A stretch of 46,885 bases of DNA from Candidatus Latescibacterota bacterium (GTDB lineage Bacteria > Krumholzibacteriota > Krumholzibacteriia > Krumholzibacteriales > Krumholzibacteriaceae), in assembly GCA_019038625.1 (NCBI GenBank), contig JAHOYU010000057.1, positions 1 through 46,885 of the forward strand, given 5' to 3'. The notes beneath the pieces are model-generated. The model was not told where the DNA came from. It did not search any database and saw nothing but the letters and a program-made list of their open reading frames with translations. Shown piece by piece: positions 17,728 through 24,022 of the stretch. The position numbers and the translations under genes were made by a program. How positions within the stretch are numbered: position 1 is the first letter of the stretch; each line of letters begins with the position of its first letter.

Positions 17728-18147
17728 ATGAATATAGAAAAGTTGCACTCTAAAGCAAAAGGCAATGTCGGCGAAGCGGCTGTAACTAAGTGGCTACTCG
17801 AACGTGGTTATGCCGTGTTTACAGAGTTGGGGGATTTATCTAGAATTGATCTAATTGCCGAGCGAGAAGGAAGGCTTTATAAAATTCAGGTCAAAGCAGC
17901 TAGAACTAGAGACGGCATTGTAAACTTAGAGAGAAGGAAACGAGGCCCTAGTTATCGTTTTGTTTATAATGCAGAAGATGTAGATTGGTTTGGAGTGTAT
18001 GTCTACGATTTAGACGTAGTTTTGTGGGTAAAATCTGAAGAACTATGTAGTCATAAGGCCAGCATGCATATAAGGTTTGTACCACCGAGAAACGGAGTAA
18101 AGACTGGTTTTCATATGCATACGGATTACATACGAGACAGTTTGTAA
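17728..18147 (+). CDS. PD-(D/E)XK nuclease, probable homing endonuclease
   Basis: This 139-residue protein has the core of a PD-(D/E)XK nuclease: an N-terminal helix with GNVGEAAVTKWLLERGY, then IDLIAER and KIQVKAA, giving the E, D and Q-V-K active-site residues. Size and motif spacing match the I-Ssp6803I-like group, best known from a tRNA-fMet intron, and tRNA-fMet follows here 3 bases after the stop. No intron is visible. The ATG stands two bases after the discriminator of tRNA-Lys with no ribosome site, so the message may become leaderless once the tRNA is cut off. A Holliday-junction-resolvase-like function is the alternative. Confidence 0.75.
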   Translation: MNIEKLHSKAKGNVGEAAVTKWLLERGYAVFTELGDLSRIDLIAEREGRLYKIQVKAARTRDGIVNLERRKRGPSYRFVYNAEDVDWFGVYVYDLDVVLWVKSEELCSHKASMHIRFVPPRNGVKTGFHMHTDYIRDSL

Positions 18148-18150
18148 CGT

Positions 18151-18225
18151 AGCGGGGTAGAGCAGTCTGGTCAGCTCGCGAGGTTCATAACCTCGAGGTC
18201 GCAGGTTCAAATCCTGCCTCCGCCA
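18151..18225 (+). tRNA. Initiator tRNA-fMet (anticodon CAT)
   Basis: Acceptor AGCGGGG/CTCCGCC leaves an unpaired A1-C72 end, the hallmark of bacterial initiators. D arm GAGCAGTCTGGTCAGCTC and T loop TTCAAAT also resemble fMet. Anticodon stem CGAGG/CCTCG with loop TTCATAA lacks the full three G-C run of typical initiators. Confidence 0.88.
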
Positions 18226-18228
18226 TAT

Positions 18229-18300
18229 GACAGAGTAGCTTAACGGCAGAGCATCGGTTTCATAAGCCGAAAGATGGTGGTTCAAATCCACTCTCTGTTA
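18229..18300 (+). tRNA. tRNA with anticodon CAT (elongator Met or Ile2)
   Basis: Acceptor GACAGAG/CTCTGTT with pair 1-72 closed, so not an initiator. Anticodon loop TTCATAA, T arm GGTGG TTCAAAT CCACT. Whether C34 is lysidine-modified (Ile) or not (Met) cannot be read from the sequence. Confidence 0.92.
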
Positions 18301-18394
18301 TTGTAAGAGAGGCAGACTTCGGTTCAAATCCGAATACAGCGTGCGCAACCGTTAAGGTGCTGTATAGTTCAGTTGGCCTAGAACGGCCTCGCGT
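18301..18394 (+). tRNA. Circularly permuted tRNA-like gene (3' half before 5' half)
   Basis: Bases 18301-18341 are a tRNA 3' half: anticodon 3' strand GAGGC (18309-18313), T arm TTCGG TTCAAAT CCGAA, acceptor 3' strand TACAGCG. A 16-base linker follows. Bases 18358-18394 are a 5' half: acceptor TGCTGTA, D arm GTTC...GAAC, anticodon 5' strand GCCTC. The halves match each other: acceptor with six Watson-Crick pairs plus U-G, and anticodon stem five of five. The flanks are two ordinary tRNAs, so processing would leave ends in the anticodon loop. No clear anticodon can be read (no U33 in place). It may be a permuted tRNA or a tRNA-derived structured RNA. Confidence 0.7.
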
Positions 18395-18466
18395 GGTGAT
18401 TGTAGCTCAATGGCAGAGCATTCGGTTGTGGTCCGAAGGACGCCAGTTCGACTCTGGTCAGTCACC
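18395..18466 (+). tRNA. tRNA-His (anticodon GTG)
   Basis: An encoded extra G at -1 pairs with C73, the histidine identity element. Acceptor GTGATTG/CAGTCAC, anticodon stem TTCGG/CCGAA with loop TTGTGGT, T arm GCCAG TTCGACT CTGGT. Confidence 0.95.
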
Positions 18467-18484
18467 CTAACAAAGGAGAAACCT

Positions 18485-18778
18485 GTGGATTGGTGGCACA
18501 AGTTAGAAGAGATTTGGTTCGGAACGATACCAGCTAAATGGCATATGCAGTCTACTTGGATAGGTCACGGACTTATTACAGCTCTGTGTGTACTGGTGGC
18601 TTCTATTTTCCAGGCACCTGAGTTTGGATACATCTTCGGCGTTGGTGGTTACGCTTTCAAAGAAGGTAACGAAATTTTTGAAAAGGGCTGGGGCAACAAG
18701 ATAGATCATCTAGGTGATTTTCTAGGTCCGGTTGTTATCGGTGGATTGTTCTTGCTTCTTACGCAATTGTGGTGTTAA
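18485..18778 (+). CDS. Small membrane protein with two predicted helices
   Basis: This 97-residue protein starts at GTG 18485 after an AAGGAG site. The N-terminus is amphipathic with several Trp (DWWHKLEEIWFG). Two hydrophobic helices follow: residues about 25-45 (LITALCVLVASIF) and about 75-95 (FLGPVVIGGLFLLLTQLW). No family is recognised; a holin-like or membrane-stress role is possible but unsupported. The last 16 bases of the gene are also the first 16 bases of tRNA-Gly, so maturing the tRNA would cut the message at its stop codon. Confidence 0.75.
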   Translation: MDWWHKLEEIWFGTIPAKWHMQSTWIGHGLITALCVLVASIFQAPEFGYIFGVGGYAFKEGNEIFEKGWGNKIDHLGDFLGPVVIGGLFLLLTQLWC

Positions 18779-18834
18779 CGGCAACATGTCTGACTTCCAA
18801 TCAGAAGCTGTGGGTTCGACTCCCACCAGTTGCA
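18763..18834 (+). tRNA. tRNA-Gly (anticodon TCC), overlaps upstream gene
   Basis: Acceptor GCAATTG/CAGTTGC, anticodon stem TCTGA/TCAGA with loop CTTCCAA, T arm GTGGG TTCGACT CCCAC. The 5' acceptor strand lies inside the coding sequence ending at 18778. Confidence 0.93.
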
Positions 18835-18848
18835 TTCCGGAGGCGTAG

Positions 18849-19244
18849 ATGCGCAGATTAAAGATATTGTTTTTGCTAGCAGCTTTGGTGTTTGTAACAT
18901 CAGCTCAGCAGTCATGTCCTGTACCAGGACCAGCTAGAGCAGCTTCTACTGATTCAATTGCACCTAATCCACCTAGTGACATGTTGTTGAGGCCGGAATC
19001 TGCGACTTCCTTGTATCTAGCGTGGGGATATAGAGACTCTACTGCCATTGATAACGTCGGAGTAACACGGTTCTATGTATATCGTGATGGGTACATGCTA
19101 CGTACTGTTTTTGCGTTGTCTACGATAGATAGTTTGTTATCACCAGATACGGAGTATTCGTATTTTGTTCGAGCGGCCGATGCAGCAGGCAATGTTAGCA
19201 AGCCGTCTGTTACTGTATTTTTTTCAACACCAAGTAGTAATTAA
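18849..19244 (+). CDS. Secreted protein with one fibronectin type III domain
   Basis: This 131-residue protein has a clear signal peptide (MRRLKILFLLAALVFVTSA), a short linker and one fibronectin type III-like domain (about residues 38-128: APNPPSDM, LYLAWGYRDS, FYVYRDG, DTEYSYFVRAADAAGN). A CGGAGG ribosome site precedes the ATG. Cys23 follows the hydrophobic stretch, but SAQQSC is not a good lipobox. Phage proteins of this type are thought to bind carbohydrate or the cell surface. Its export suggests a role in changing the host envelope during infection. The stop is followed at once by tRNA-Arg. Confidence 0.8.
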   Translation: MRRLKILFLLAALVFVTSAQQSCPVPGPARAASTDSIAPNPPSDMLLRPESATSLYLAWGYRDSTAIDNVGVTRFYVYRDGYMLRTVFALSTIDSLLSPDTEYSYFVRAADAAGNVSKPSVTVFFSTPSSN

Positions 19245-19316
19245 GTCCCCATAGCCTAACGGATAAGGCAGCGGTCTTCTAAATCGCGGATCTGGGTTCA
19301 ATTCCTAGTGGGGATG
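19245..19316 (+). tRNA. tRNA-Arg (anticodon TCT)
   Basis: Acceptor GTCCCCA/TGGGGAT, anticodon stem GCGGT/ATCGC with loop CTTCTAA, T loop TTCAATT, discriminator G. The first base follows the stop codon of the preceding gene directly. Confidence 0.93.
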
Positions 19317-19338
19317 TACGTGCAAGGATGTTGTGTTT

Positions 19339-19411
19339 GCGGCTATAGCTCAGTTGGTAGAGCACCGGCTTGCCAAGTCGAAGGTCGCGGGTTCGAATCC
19401 CGCTAGTCGCT
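19339..19411 (+). tRNA. tRNA-Gly (anticodon GCC)
   Basis: Acceptor GCGGCTA/TAGTCGC, loop TTGCCAA, T arm GCGGG TTCGAAT CCCGC. The outer anticodon-stem pair is a C-A mismatch. Confidence 0.94.
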
Positions 19412-19416
19412 CTTAA

Positions 19417-19505
19417 GGTGGATAGGTCGGATATTGGTTTGGCCGCACCAGTCTGTAAAACTGGTCCTGTAATGGGCGTTTGGGGTTCGATTCCCTGATC
19501 CACCA
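19417..19505 (+). tRNA. tRNA-Tyr (anticodon GTA)
   Basis: Acceptor GGTGGAT/ATCCACC, anticodon stem ACCAGT/ACTGGT with loop CTGTAAA, long class II variable arm as expected for bacterial Tyr, T loop TTCGATT. Confidence 0.95.
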
Positions 19506-19506
19506 T

Positions 19507-19941
19507 ATGACAAAATTCTTTGTACGAGCCGGCCTATGGTCAGGTAAAGTGTTGTTGAAATTCAAACCAACAAGGTGGTTAACTATGGCTTTCTTAGCTG
19601 CATTAATTAGTCGTATTCCTCAGTATCTAGCTAACTGGTTGTATCCTCGTGTTTTACAGAACATGATGAACGGCTTCTTTGCGGGCGCAGTGCTTAATGT
19701 ACATGATGTCGGCAATGACCTGGTTATGCTTGGTACCAGCGATCCTTCAACTCTCGCTACAGACGGCCCAGAATATGCCGCTCTGCAGATTGTGTTGGTC
19801 ACACTCGAAGAGATGAATGTTGAACTGACACAGGCAGAGATTGGACCTTTGTCGATCGCTTTAGGTCAGAAGATTCTTGCGGATCCTAACTACGTGTACG
19901 ACGCAGACGGTCGTCCCGTACTGCCTGTTGTGGTTGTGTAA
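19507..19941 (+). CDS. Unidentified protein with N-terminal membrane-active helix
   Basis: This 144-residue protein starts at ATG 19507, two bases after the discriminator of tRNA-Tyr and with no ribosome site, the same arrangement as the gene at 17728. Residues 1-35 are basic and amphipathic (KFFVRAGLWSGKVLLKFKPT) and lead into a moderately hydrophobic helix (WLTMAFLAALISRIPQYL). The rest is soluble, with an acidic helical C-terminal half. No family is recognised. A peripheral membrane role is possible. Confidence 0.65.
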   Translation: MTKFFVRAGLWSGKVLLKFKPTRWLTMAFLAALISRIPQYLANWLYPRVLQNMMNGFFAGAVLNVHDVGNDLVMLGTSDPSTLATDGPEYAALQIVLVTLEEMNVELTQAEIGPLSIALGQKILADPNYVYDADGRPVLPVVVV

Positions 19942-20045
19942 TTTGGGCCAGTGAGTGTAGGTTCGCCTTACTCGACAAGGACTGGTCTGCTGTGCCCGCT
20001 GATACGTCCCCGACGGGTACGTTAAATTCAAATATCGGGGCCCGT
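19942..20045 (+). ncRNA. Candidate structured RNA between gene and tRNA-Glu
   Basis: This 104-base stretch has no gene but folds locally: CCAGT (19948-19952) pairs with ACTGG (19981-19985) around GAGTGTAGG-TTCG-CCTTACTC, a hairpin with a TTCG tetraloop. GGGCC near 19945 can also pair with GGCCC near 20039. It could be a leader, a processing element or a small RNA; the evidence is weaker than for the other RNA candidates. Confidence 0.4.
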
Positions 20046-20118
20046 GGCCCCATCGTCTAGTGGCCGAGGACATCAGGTTCTCAACCTGAAAACAGGGGTT
20101 CGATTCCCCTTGGGGCTA
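20046..20118 (+). tRNA. tRNA-Glu (anticodon CTC)
   Basis: Acceptor GGCCCCA/TGGGGCT, D arm TCGTCTAGTGGCC as in bacterial Glu, anticodon stem TCAGG/CCTGA with loop TTCTCAA, T arm AGGGG TTCGATT CCCCT. Confidence 0.94.
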
Positions 20119-20132
20119 TCAAAAGTCACCCC

Positions 20133-20161
20133 TTGACAAACGGGCGACAATGTGTTATATT
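20133..20161 (+). promoter_or_regulatory. Array promoter P3
   Basis: TTGACA, 17 bases, TGT-TATATT. The spacer ends AATGTGT as in P1, P4 and P6. It drives a hairpin leader, tRNA-Asp and probably the carbohydrate operon beyond. Confidence 0.85.
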
Positions 20162-20218
20162 ATAAGAGTCACAATTTGTCTTAAAGGCCCCCGCTGAGCC
20201 TACTTAATCAGCGTGTTT
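20162..20218 (+). ncRNA. Hairpin leader after P3
   Basis: A 6-base-pair perfect hairpin, CGCTGA (20192-20197) with TCAGCG (20208-20213), has the loop GCCTACTTAA. A similar hairpin with loop GCCTTTAATTAAAA follows P5 at 36295-36320, so this leader element recurs after two of the six promoters. The role is unknown; it could protect the 5' end or aid processing. Confidence 0.5.
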
Positions 20219-20291
20219 GGGGTTGTAGCTTAACTGGTAGAGTGCCGTCCTGTCAAGGCGGAAAGTGAGGGTTCGAATCCCTTCAGCCCCG
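20219..20291 (+). tRNA. tRNA-Asp (anticodon GTC)
   Basis: Acceptor GGGGTTG/CAGCCCC, anticodon stem CCGTC/GGCGG with loop CTGTCAA, T arm GAGGG TTCGAAT CCCTT, discriminator G. Confidence 0.95.
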
Positions 20292-20293
20292 TA

Positions 20294-20415
20294 GTTGTCT
20301 GTGCAGTTATTAAAGTGACGATGCTATCCGGATCTCGTGGTTTTGATAACTAGAAATGCGACTCCTCTCTCCGGATCGGATGCAAGAGTGTCGGATCGCA
20401 CCGACCGCAGACAAC
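20294..20415 (+). ncRNA. Structured RNA, 122 nt, tRNA-like ends
   Basis: The 122 bases between tRNA-Asp and tRNA-Arg are closed by a perfect 8-base-pair stem GTTGTCTG/CAGACAAC. Inside, AGTTAT (20305-20310) pairs with ATAACT (20346-20351) and extends through a run of A-T pairs. A 5-base-pair hairpin GTCGG-ATCGCA-CCGAC stands next to the 3' terminal strand, where a tRNA would have its T arm, but lacks the TTC sequence. It carries no open reading frame with a ribosome site. Possibly analogous to the stable non-tRNA species in the T4 tRNA cluster. Confidence 0.65.
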
Positions 20416-20417
20416 AT

Positions 20418-20490
20418 GCCCTTGTAGCTCAGTGGACAGAGCGCTGGTCTTCGGAACCAGGCGGCGCGGGTTCGACTCCTGCCAAGGGTG
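20418..20490 (+). tRNA. tRNA-Arg (anticodon TCG)
   Basis: Acceptor GCCCTTG/CAAGGGT, anticodon stem CTGGT/ACCAG with loop CTTCGGA, T loop TTCGACT, discriminator G. Confidence 0.94.
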
Positions 20491-20493
20491 TAT

Positions 20494-20566
20494 GTCCTCG
20501 TGGTCCAGCGGATAAGACGTCGGCCTGCGGAGCCGAAGAGCGTAGGTTCGAATCCTACCGAGGACG
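20494..20566 (+). tRNA. tRNA-Arg (anticodon GCG)
   Basis: Acceptor GTCCTCG/CGAGGAC, anticodon stem TCGGC/GCCGA with loop CTGCGGA, T arm GTAGG TTCGAAT CCTAC. G34 as DNA-encoded base is unusual, since most bacteria read CGN with ICG (ACG). Confidence 0.93.
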
Positions 20567-20597
20567 TCAGGTACTGTACCTTAATACAGGGGGTAGT

Positions 20598-21665
20598 ATG
20601 AAAGCTCTAGTGCTGAGCGGCGGCGAAGGAACACGTCTTAGACCTATTACGCATACTGGTGCAAAGCAATTAGTCCCAGTAGCGAATAAGCCTATTTTGT
20701 TTTATGTGATAGAAAACATAGTCGATGCAGGTATTACAGATATAGGAATTGTCGTGTCTCCTGAGAAGGAGTTGACAATTCGTACGGCCGTAGAGGCTGT
20801 TAATTTTGATGCTAAGTTCACTTGGATAGTACAAGAACATCCAGGCGGGTTGGCTCATGCTGTGAAGATTTCCCAAAAGTTCCTTGGGGAGTCTTCTTTT
20901 GTTATGTACTTAGGGGACAACCTGTTGCAGAGTGGTATCAGCCATATGGTAGAGGCCTTTCAAGATCCACACAACAAAGCACAAGCTGCTATCCTGCTTA
21001 AAGAGGTCGATAATCCAGAGTCTTTCGGCGTGGCATTGCTTGGTCCTGATGGTAAGGTTGTACTGTTGGAAGAAAAACCAAAGAAACCGCAATCCAATCT
21101 GGCCTTGGTTGGTGTGTACTTGTTCAAATCCTACATTCATGACATTATTGACGAACTAAAACCTTCGGCGAGAGGTGAACTGGAAATTACGGACGCTATT
21201 CAGCAACTGATCACGGAGGGAGCTGTTGTTGAAAGTAGTACCTTGCATGGATGGTGGCTGGATACAGGCAAAAAAGAGGACCTGTTAACGGCTAACTTGA
21301 TTGTCCTGGATGACAGAGCGAAGTTGGATCTTCAAGGAACGTGGATCTCTTCTGTAGCTCATGGACGAGTGGCGGTGGCCAAAACAGCTCGCGTAGTAAA
21401 TTCTGTTCTGTACGGCCCATGTGTGGTAGGAGAAGGGGCCGTGATAGATGGTTGTGTTATTAGACCTTACACCAGTGTAGGTGAGCGGTGTTACCTGCGA
21501 AATGTTCACATCCAAAATACAGTACTTATGGGAGACAACACCTTACGAGACGTGCGTGATTTGGATGCTAGTTTGTTCGCTAAAGGTGTGTCGCTGATCG
21601 GTTCAGGTACGGCGGTCAAAGTGCGGGCGTCGTTAGGAGAGGATTCGGAGGTGGAATTGTTATGA
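20598..21665 (+). CDS. rmlA: Glucose-1-phosphate thymidylyltransferase (long form)
   Basis: This 355-residue enzyme makes dTDP-glucose from glucose-1-phosphate and dTTP, the first step of dTDP-rhamnose synthesis. Seen: SGGEGTRLRP nucleotide loop, PVANKPILFYVIE, LGDN and GWWLDTG, all RmlA family motifs. Residues from about 240 form a left-handed beta-helix-like tail, which makes this the long subfamily. ATG 20598 has an AGGGGG ribosome site; an upstream in-frame extension would run through two tRNAs and is rejected. The end overlaps rmlB by 4 bases (ATGA). It opens the carbohydrate operon. Confidence 0.93.
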   Translation: MKALVLSGGEGTRLRPITHTGAKQLVPVANKPILFYVIENIVDAGITDIGIVVSPEKELTIRTAVEAVNFDAKFTWIVQEHPGGLAHAVKISQKFLGESSFVMYLGDNLLQSGISHMVEAFQDPHNKAQAAILLKEVDNPESFGVALLGPDGKVVLLEEKPKKPQSNLALVGVYLFKSYIHDIIDELKPSARGELEITDAIQQLITEGAVVESSTLHGWWLDTGKKEDLLTANLIVLDDRAKLDLQGTWISSVAHGRVAVAKTARVVNSVLYGPCVVGEGAVIDGCVIRPYTSVGERCYLRNVHIQNTVLMGDNTLRDVRDLDASLFAKGVSLIGSGTAVKVRASLGEDSEVELL

Positions 21666-22693
21666 GAACATGGCTAGTTACAGGAGCGGCGGGATTCATA
21701 GGTTCGAACTTCTTGTGGCGTGTTATACAGCGTAACGTGGCAGAGGGTGATTTTGATGCGAAGGTGGTGCTGTTGGATTCGCTAACCTATGCAGGGCACG
21801 AGTCTACATTCGAAGAGCAGGCCAAGGTGCTGGGCAAGGGACACTTTGTGTTCTGTAAGGGGGACATCTGTGATGCCGGTCTAGTGGCGAACCTCATGCA
21901 GACACATAACGTTTCGTCTGTGGTGAACTTTGCGGCCGAGTCTCACGTTGATCGCTCAATTTTAGGCGCTGCACCGTTCGTACAGACAAACGTAGTAGGA
22001 ACGTCAGTACTGTTGGGCTGCTTCCTAGAACACCTAGACAAAGGAGTAGATGCGGAGGACCCCAGATTCCTGCAGATCTCTACTGATGAAGTGTATGGTT
22101 CATTGGATTCGTTTGATCCGCCGTTTACGGAAACAACGCTGTTACACCCTAACAGTCCATACTCGGCTAGTAAGGTAGGAGCTGATATGCTGGTCTCGGC
22201 TTTCCACGAGACACATGGACTGCCAACACTGATTACAAGATGTTCTAATAACTACGGTCCGTACCAGATGCCGGAGAAATTGATTCCTCTGATTATCGCT
22301 AAGATACACGCAGATGAGCAAATTCCTGTGTACGGAGATGGTATGAATGTCCGTGACTGGATCCACGTGGCTGATCATACTGAAGCGCTTATGAGAGTGA
22401 TGGAACGAGGACGTGTAGGTGAGGTGTACAACATAGGTGCCGAACAAGAAAGTACAAATCTAGAGATAGTTCGTGCGTTGTTGCAGTTAGCCGACAAACC
22501 TGACAGCTTAATCGAGTTCGTCGAGGATCGTAAGGGGCATGATTTTCGATATGCGATCGACAACACTAAGATCCGACAGGACACCGGCTGGAGACCTCGT
22601 ACCGCTATCATGGCCGGTCTAGAAGAGACATACATGTGGTATGTTAACAACCCCATGTGGTGGCGCCCACTGCTCAAGCAGGCTGCTCTATGA
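21662..22693 (+). CDS. rmlB: dTDP-glucose 4,6-dehydratase
   Basis: This 343-residue extended SDR enzyme converts dTDP-glucose to the 4-keto-6-deoxy sugar. Seen: NAD loop GAAGFIGSN, NFAAESHVDRS, the STDEVYG active-site segment and YSASK catalytic Tyr/Lys, and RCSNNYGPYQ, all diagnostic of RmlB. Length matches the family. It is coupled to rmlA and rmlD by 4-base overlaps on each side, so the three are made as a unit. Confidence 0.96.
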   Translation: MRTWLVTGAAGFIGSNFLWRVIQRNVAEGDFDAKVVLLDSLTYAGHESTFEEQAKVLGKGHFVFCKGDICDAGLVANLMQTHNVSSVVNFAAESHVDRSILGAAPFVQTNVVGTSVLLGCFLEHLDKGVDAEDPRFLQISTDEVYGSLDSFDPPFTETTLLHPNSPYSASKVGADMLVSAFHETHGLPTLITRCSNNYGPYQMPEKLIPLIIAKIHADEQIPVYGDGMNVRDWIHVADHTEALMRVMERGRVGEVYNIGAEQESTNLEIVRALLQLADKPDSLIEFVEDRKGHDFRYAIDNTKIRQDTGWRPRTAIMAGLEETYMWYVNNPMWWRPLLKQAAL

Positions 22694-23565
22694 AAGTAAT
22701 CATTCTAGGAGCGGGCGGTATGTTGGGAACTCAGCTGGTTGCTGAGCTGTATGGGAGTGAGGGCATAGAATTGAAAGCCTATCCTAGGGAGCTCTTAGAT
22801 ATTAGAGAAGAACACGCAGTATCACTCCTGGTAAAAGATTGCGACGTTGTGATTAACGCTACTGCGTATACAGATGTGGATGGGTGTGAGGATGAGATGC
22901 CGCAAGCATTCGAAATCAACGGCTGGGCATTACGGACTCTTGGACGTATTACAGAGGACCGAGGAATACGGGTGATCCACTACAGTACAGATTTTGTGTT
23001 CGATGGCAAGAGAATGGCTGCCCCCTGGAATGAGCAGTCTGTACCGGACCCAGTGAATGCCTATGGTTCCTCTAAGCTGTTAGGAGAACAGGAGTTACAG
23101 GACTCCAACCCAAACCATCTTATCATTCGTACTCAAGGATTGTTTGGGTTCGCTGGACAGAATTTCATTGGGACAATGGTACGTCGCGCATTACAAGAGC
23201 AGCATACTCAAGTAGTGACTGATCAGATCGGCAAGGTTACAGATGTGCAGGATCTCGCAATCTTTACTGCTAGTATGCTGGCACAGCCACACAGAACTGG
23301 GTTGTTGCATTTTGCAAATTCAGGAGTATGCTCGAAATACGACGTAGCACATTCAGTGTTCAATGCCGCTGGAAAAGGAGAATACTTACAGGCGTGTCTT
23401 ACAGAAGATTTTCCTACTCGAGCCGTTAGACCTGCTTGGTCGCCTTTGTCTTCGGTGTTCAGAATGCCGGAGCCGCTGTATGTGATTAAGAGTGGACGGG
23501 AACGTGTACTGGAGTACGTAGAAACTTGCCTATTAGAAGGAGGATTATCAGATGAGCCTAACTGA
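22690..23565 (+). CDS. rmlD: dTDP-4-dehydrorhamnose reductase
   Basis: This 291-residue reductive SDR catalyses the last step of dTDP-L-rhamnose synthesis. Seen: GAGGMLGTQL cofactor loop, NATAYTDVDGCE, STDFVFDG and YGSSKLLGE with the catalytic Tyr and Lys. I chose ATG 22690, which overlaps the rmlB stop (ATGA), over an in-frame extension starting at 22657. The gene overlaps the RmlC-like gene by 14 bases. Confidence 0.94.
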   Translation: MKVIILGAGGMLGTQLVAELYGSEGIELKAYPRELLDIREEHAVSLLVKDCDVVINATAYTDVDGCEDEMPQAFEINGWALRTLGRITEDRGIRVIHYSTDFVFDGKRMAAPWNEQSVPDPVNAYGSSKLLGEQELQDSNPNHLIIRTQGLFGFAGQNFIGTMVRRALQEQHTQVVTDQIGKVTDVQDLAIFTASMLAQPHRTGLLHFANSGVCSKYDVAHSVFNAAGKGEYLQACLTEDFPTRAVRPAWSPLSSVFRMPEPLYVIKSGRERVLEYVETCLLEGGLSDEPN

Positions 23566-24022
23566 TATTAGTGGAGTGTATGTGAATCAGCTTCCGGTGA
23601 CTGCAGATGATAGAGGTAGCCTGATGGAGATTTTCAGGACAGACGAATTGCCTGAGCTGTACCCACCTATGGCTTATCTGTCGGTTACGCTGCCCAATCG
23701 TTCACGCGGGCCTCACGAGCATGTAAGTCAGACAGATATTTTTGTATTCCTCGGTCCTGCTGACGTATTGCTATGGGACAACAGGCCTGACAGTGAAACG
23801 TACGGGATGCATAGAATATTGCTTGACACAGCGCCAGGTACTCAAGTAATAGTCCCACCTGGAGTGGTCCATGCTTACCGGAACCGTGGCCCCGACTCCG
23901 TGATGATTGCGAATGCTCCGACGTCCTTGTATGCAGGTTACGGTCGTAACGAGGATGTCGATGAAATTCGACACGAGGACGACGAAGACTCTCCTTTCAG
24001 TTTTGGATCAAGTCATGAGTAG
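23552..24022 (+). CDS. RmlC-like cupin (dTDP-4-keto-rhamnose 3,5-epimerase family)
   Basis: This 156-residue cupin is somewhat shorter than typical RmlC, near 180-200 residues. Seen: DDRGSLMEIFR at the N-terminus, the RGPHEH segment that corresponds to the epimerase RGxHxQ active site, FVFLGPADVLLWDNR, and PPGVVHAYRN. Position directly after rmlABD makes 3,5-epimerisation the most likely step, completing dTDP-L-rhamnose. It could instead be a sugar 3,4-ketoisomerase (WxcM/FdtA-like). The last 30 residues are acidic and probably disordered. A GGAGG ribosome site lies upstream inside rmlD. Confidence 0.82.
   Translation: MSLTDISGVYVNQLPVTADDRGSLMEIFRTDELPELYPPMAYLSVTLPNRSRGPHEHVSQTDIFVFLGPADVLLWDNRPDSETYGMHRILLDTAPGTQVIVPPGVVHAYRNRGPDSVMIANAPTSLYAGYGRNEDVDEIRHEDDEDSPFSFGSSHE

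Noticed and set aside
20337-20597. N-terminal extension of rmlA
   Set aside because: The frame runs through two intact tRNA-Arg genes; the ATG at 20598 has a good ribosome site and the RmlA motif starts there.
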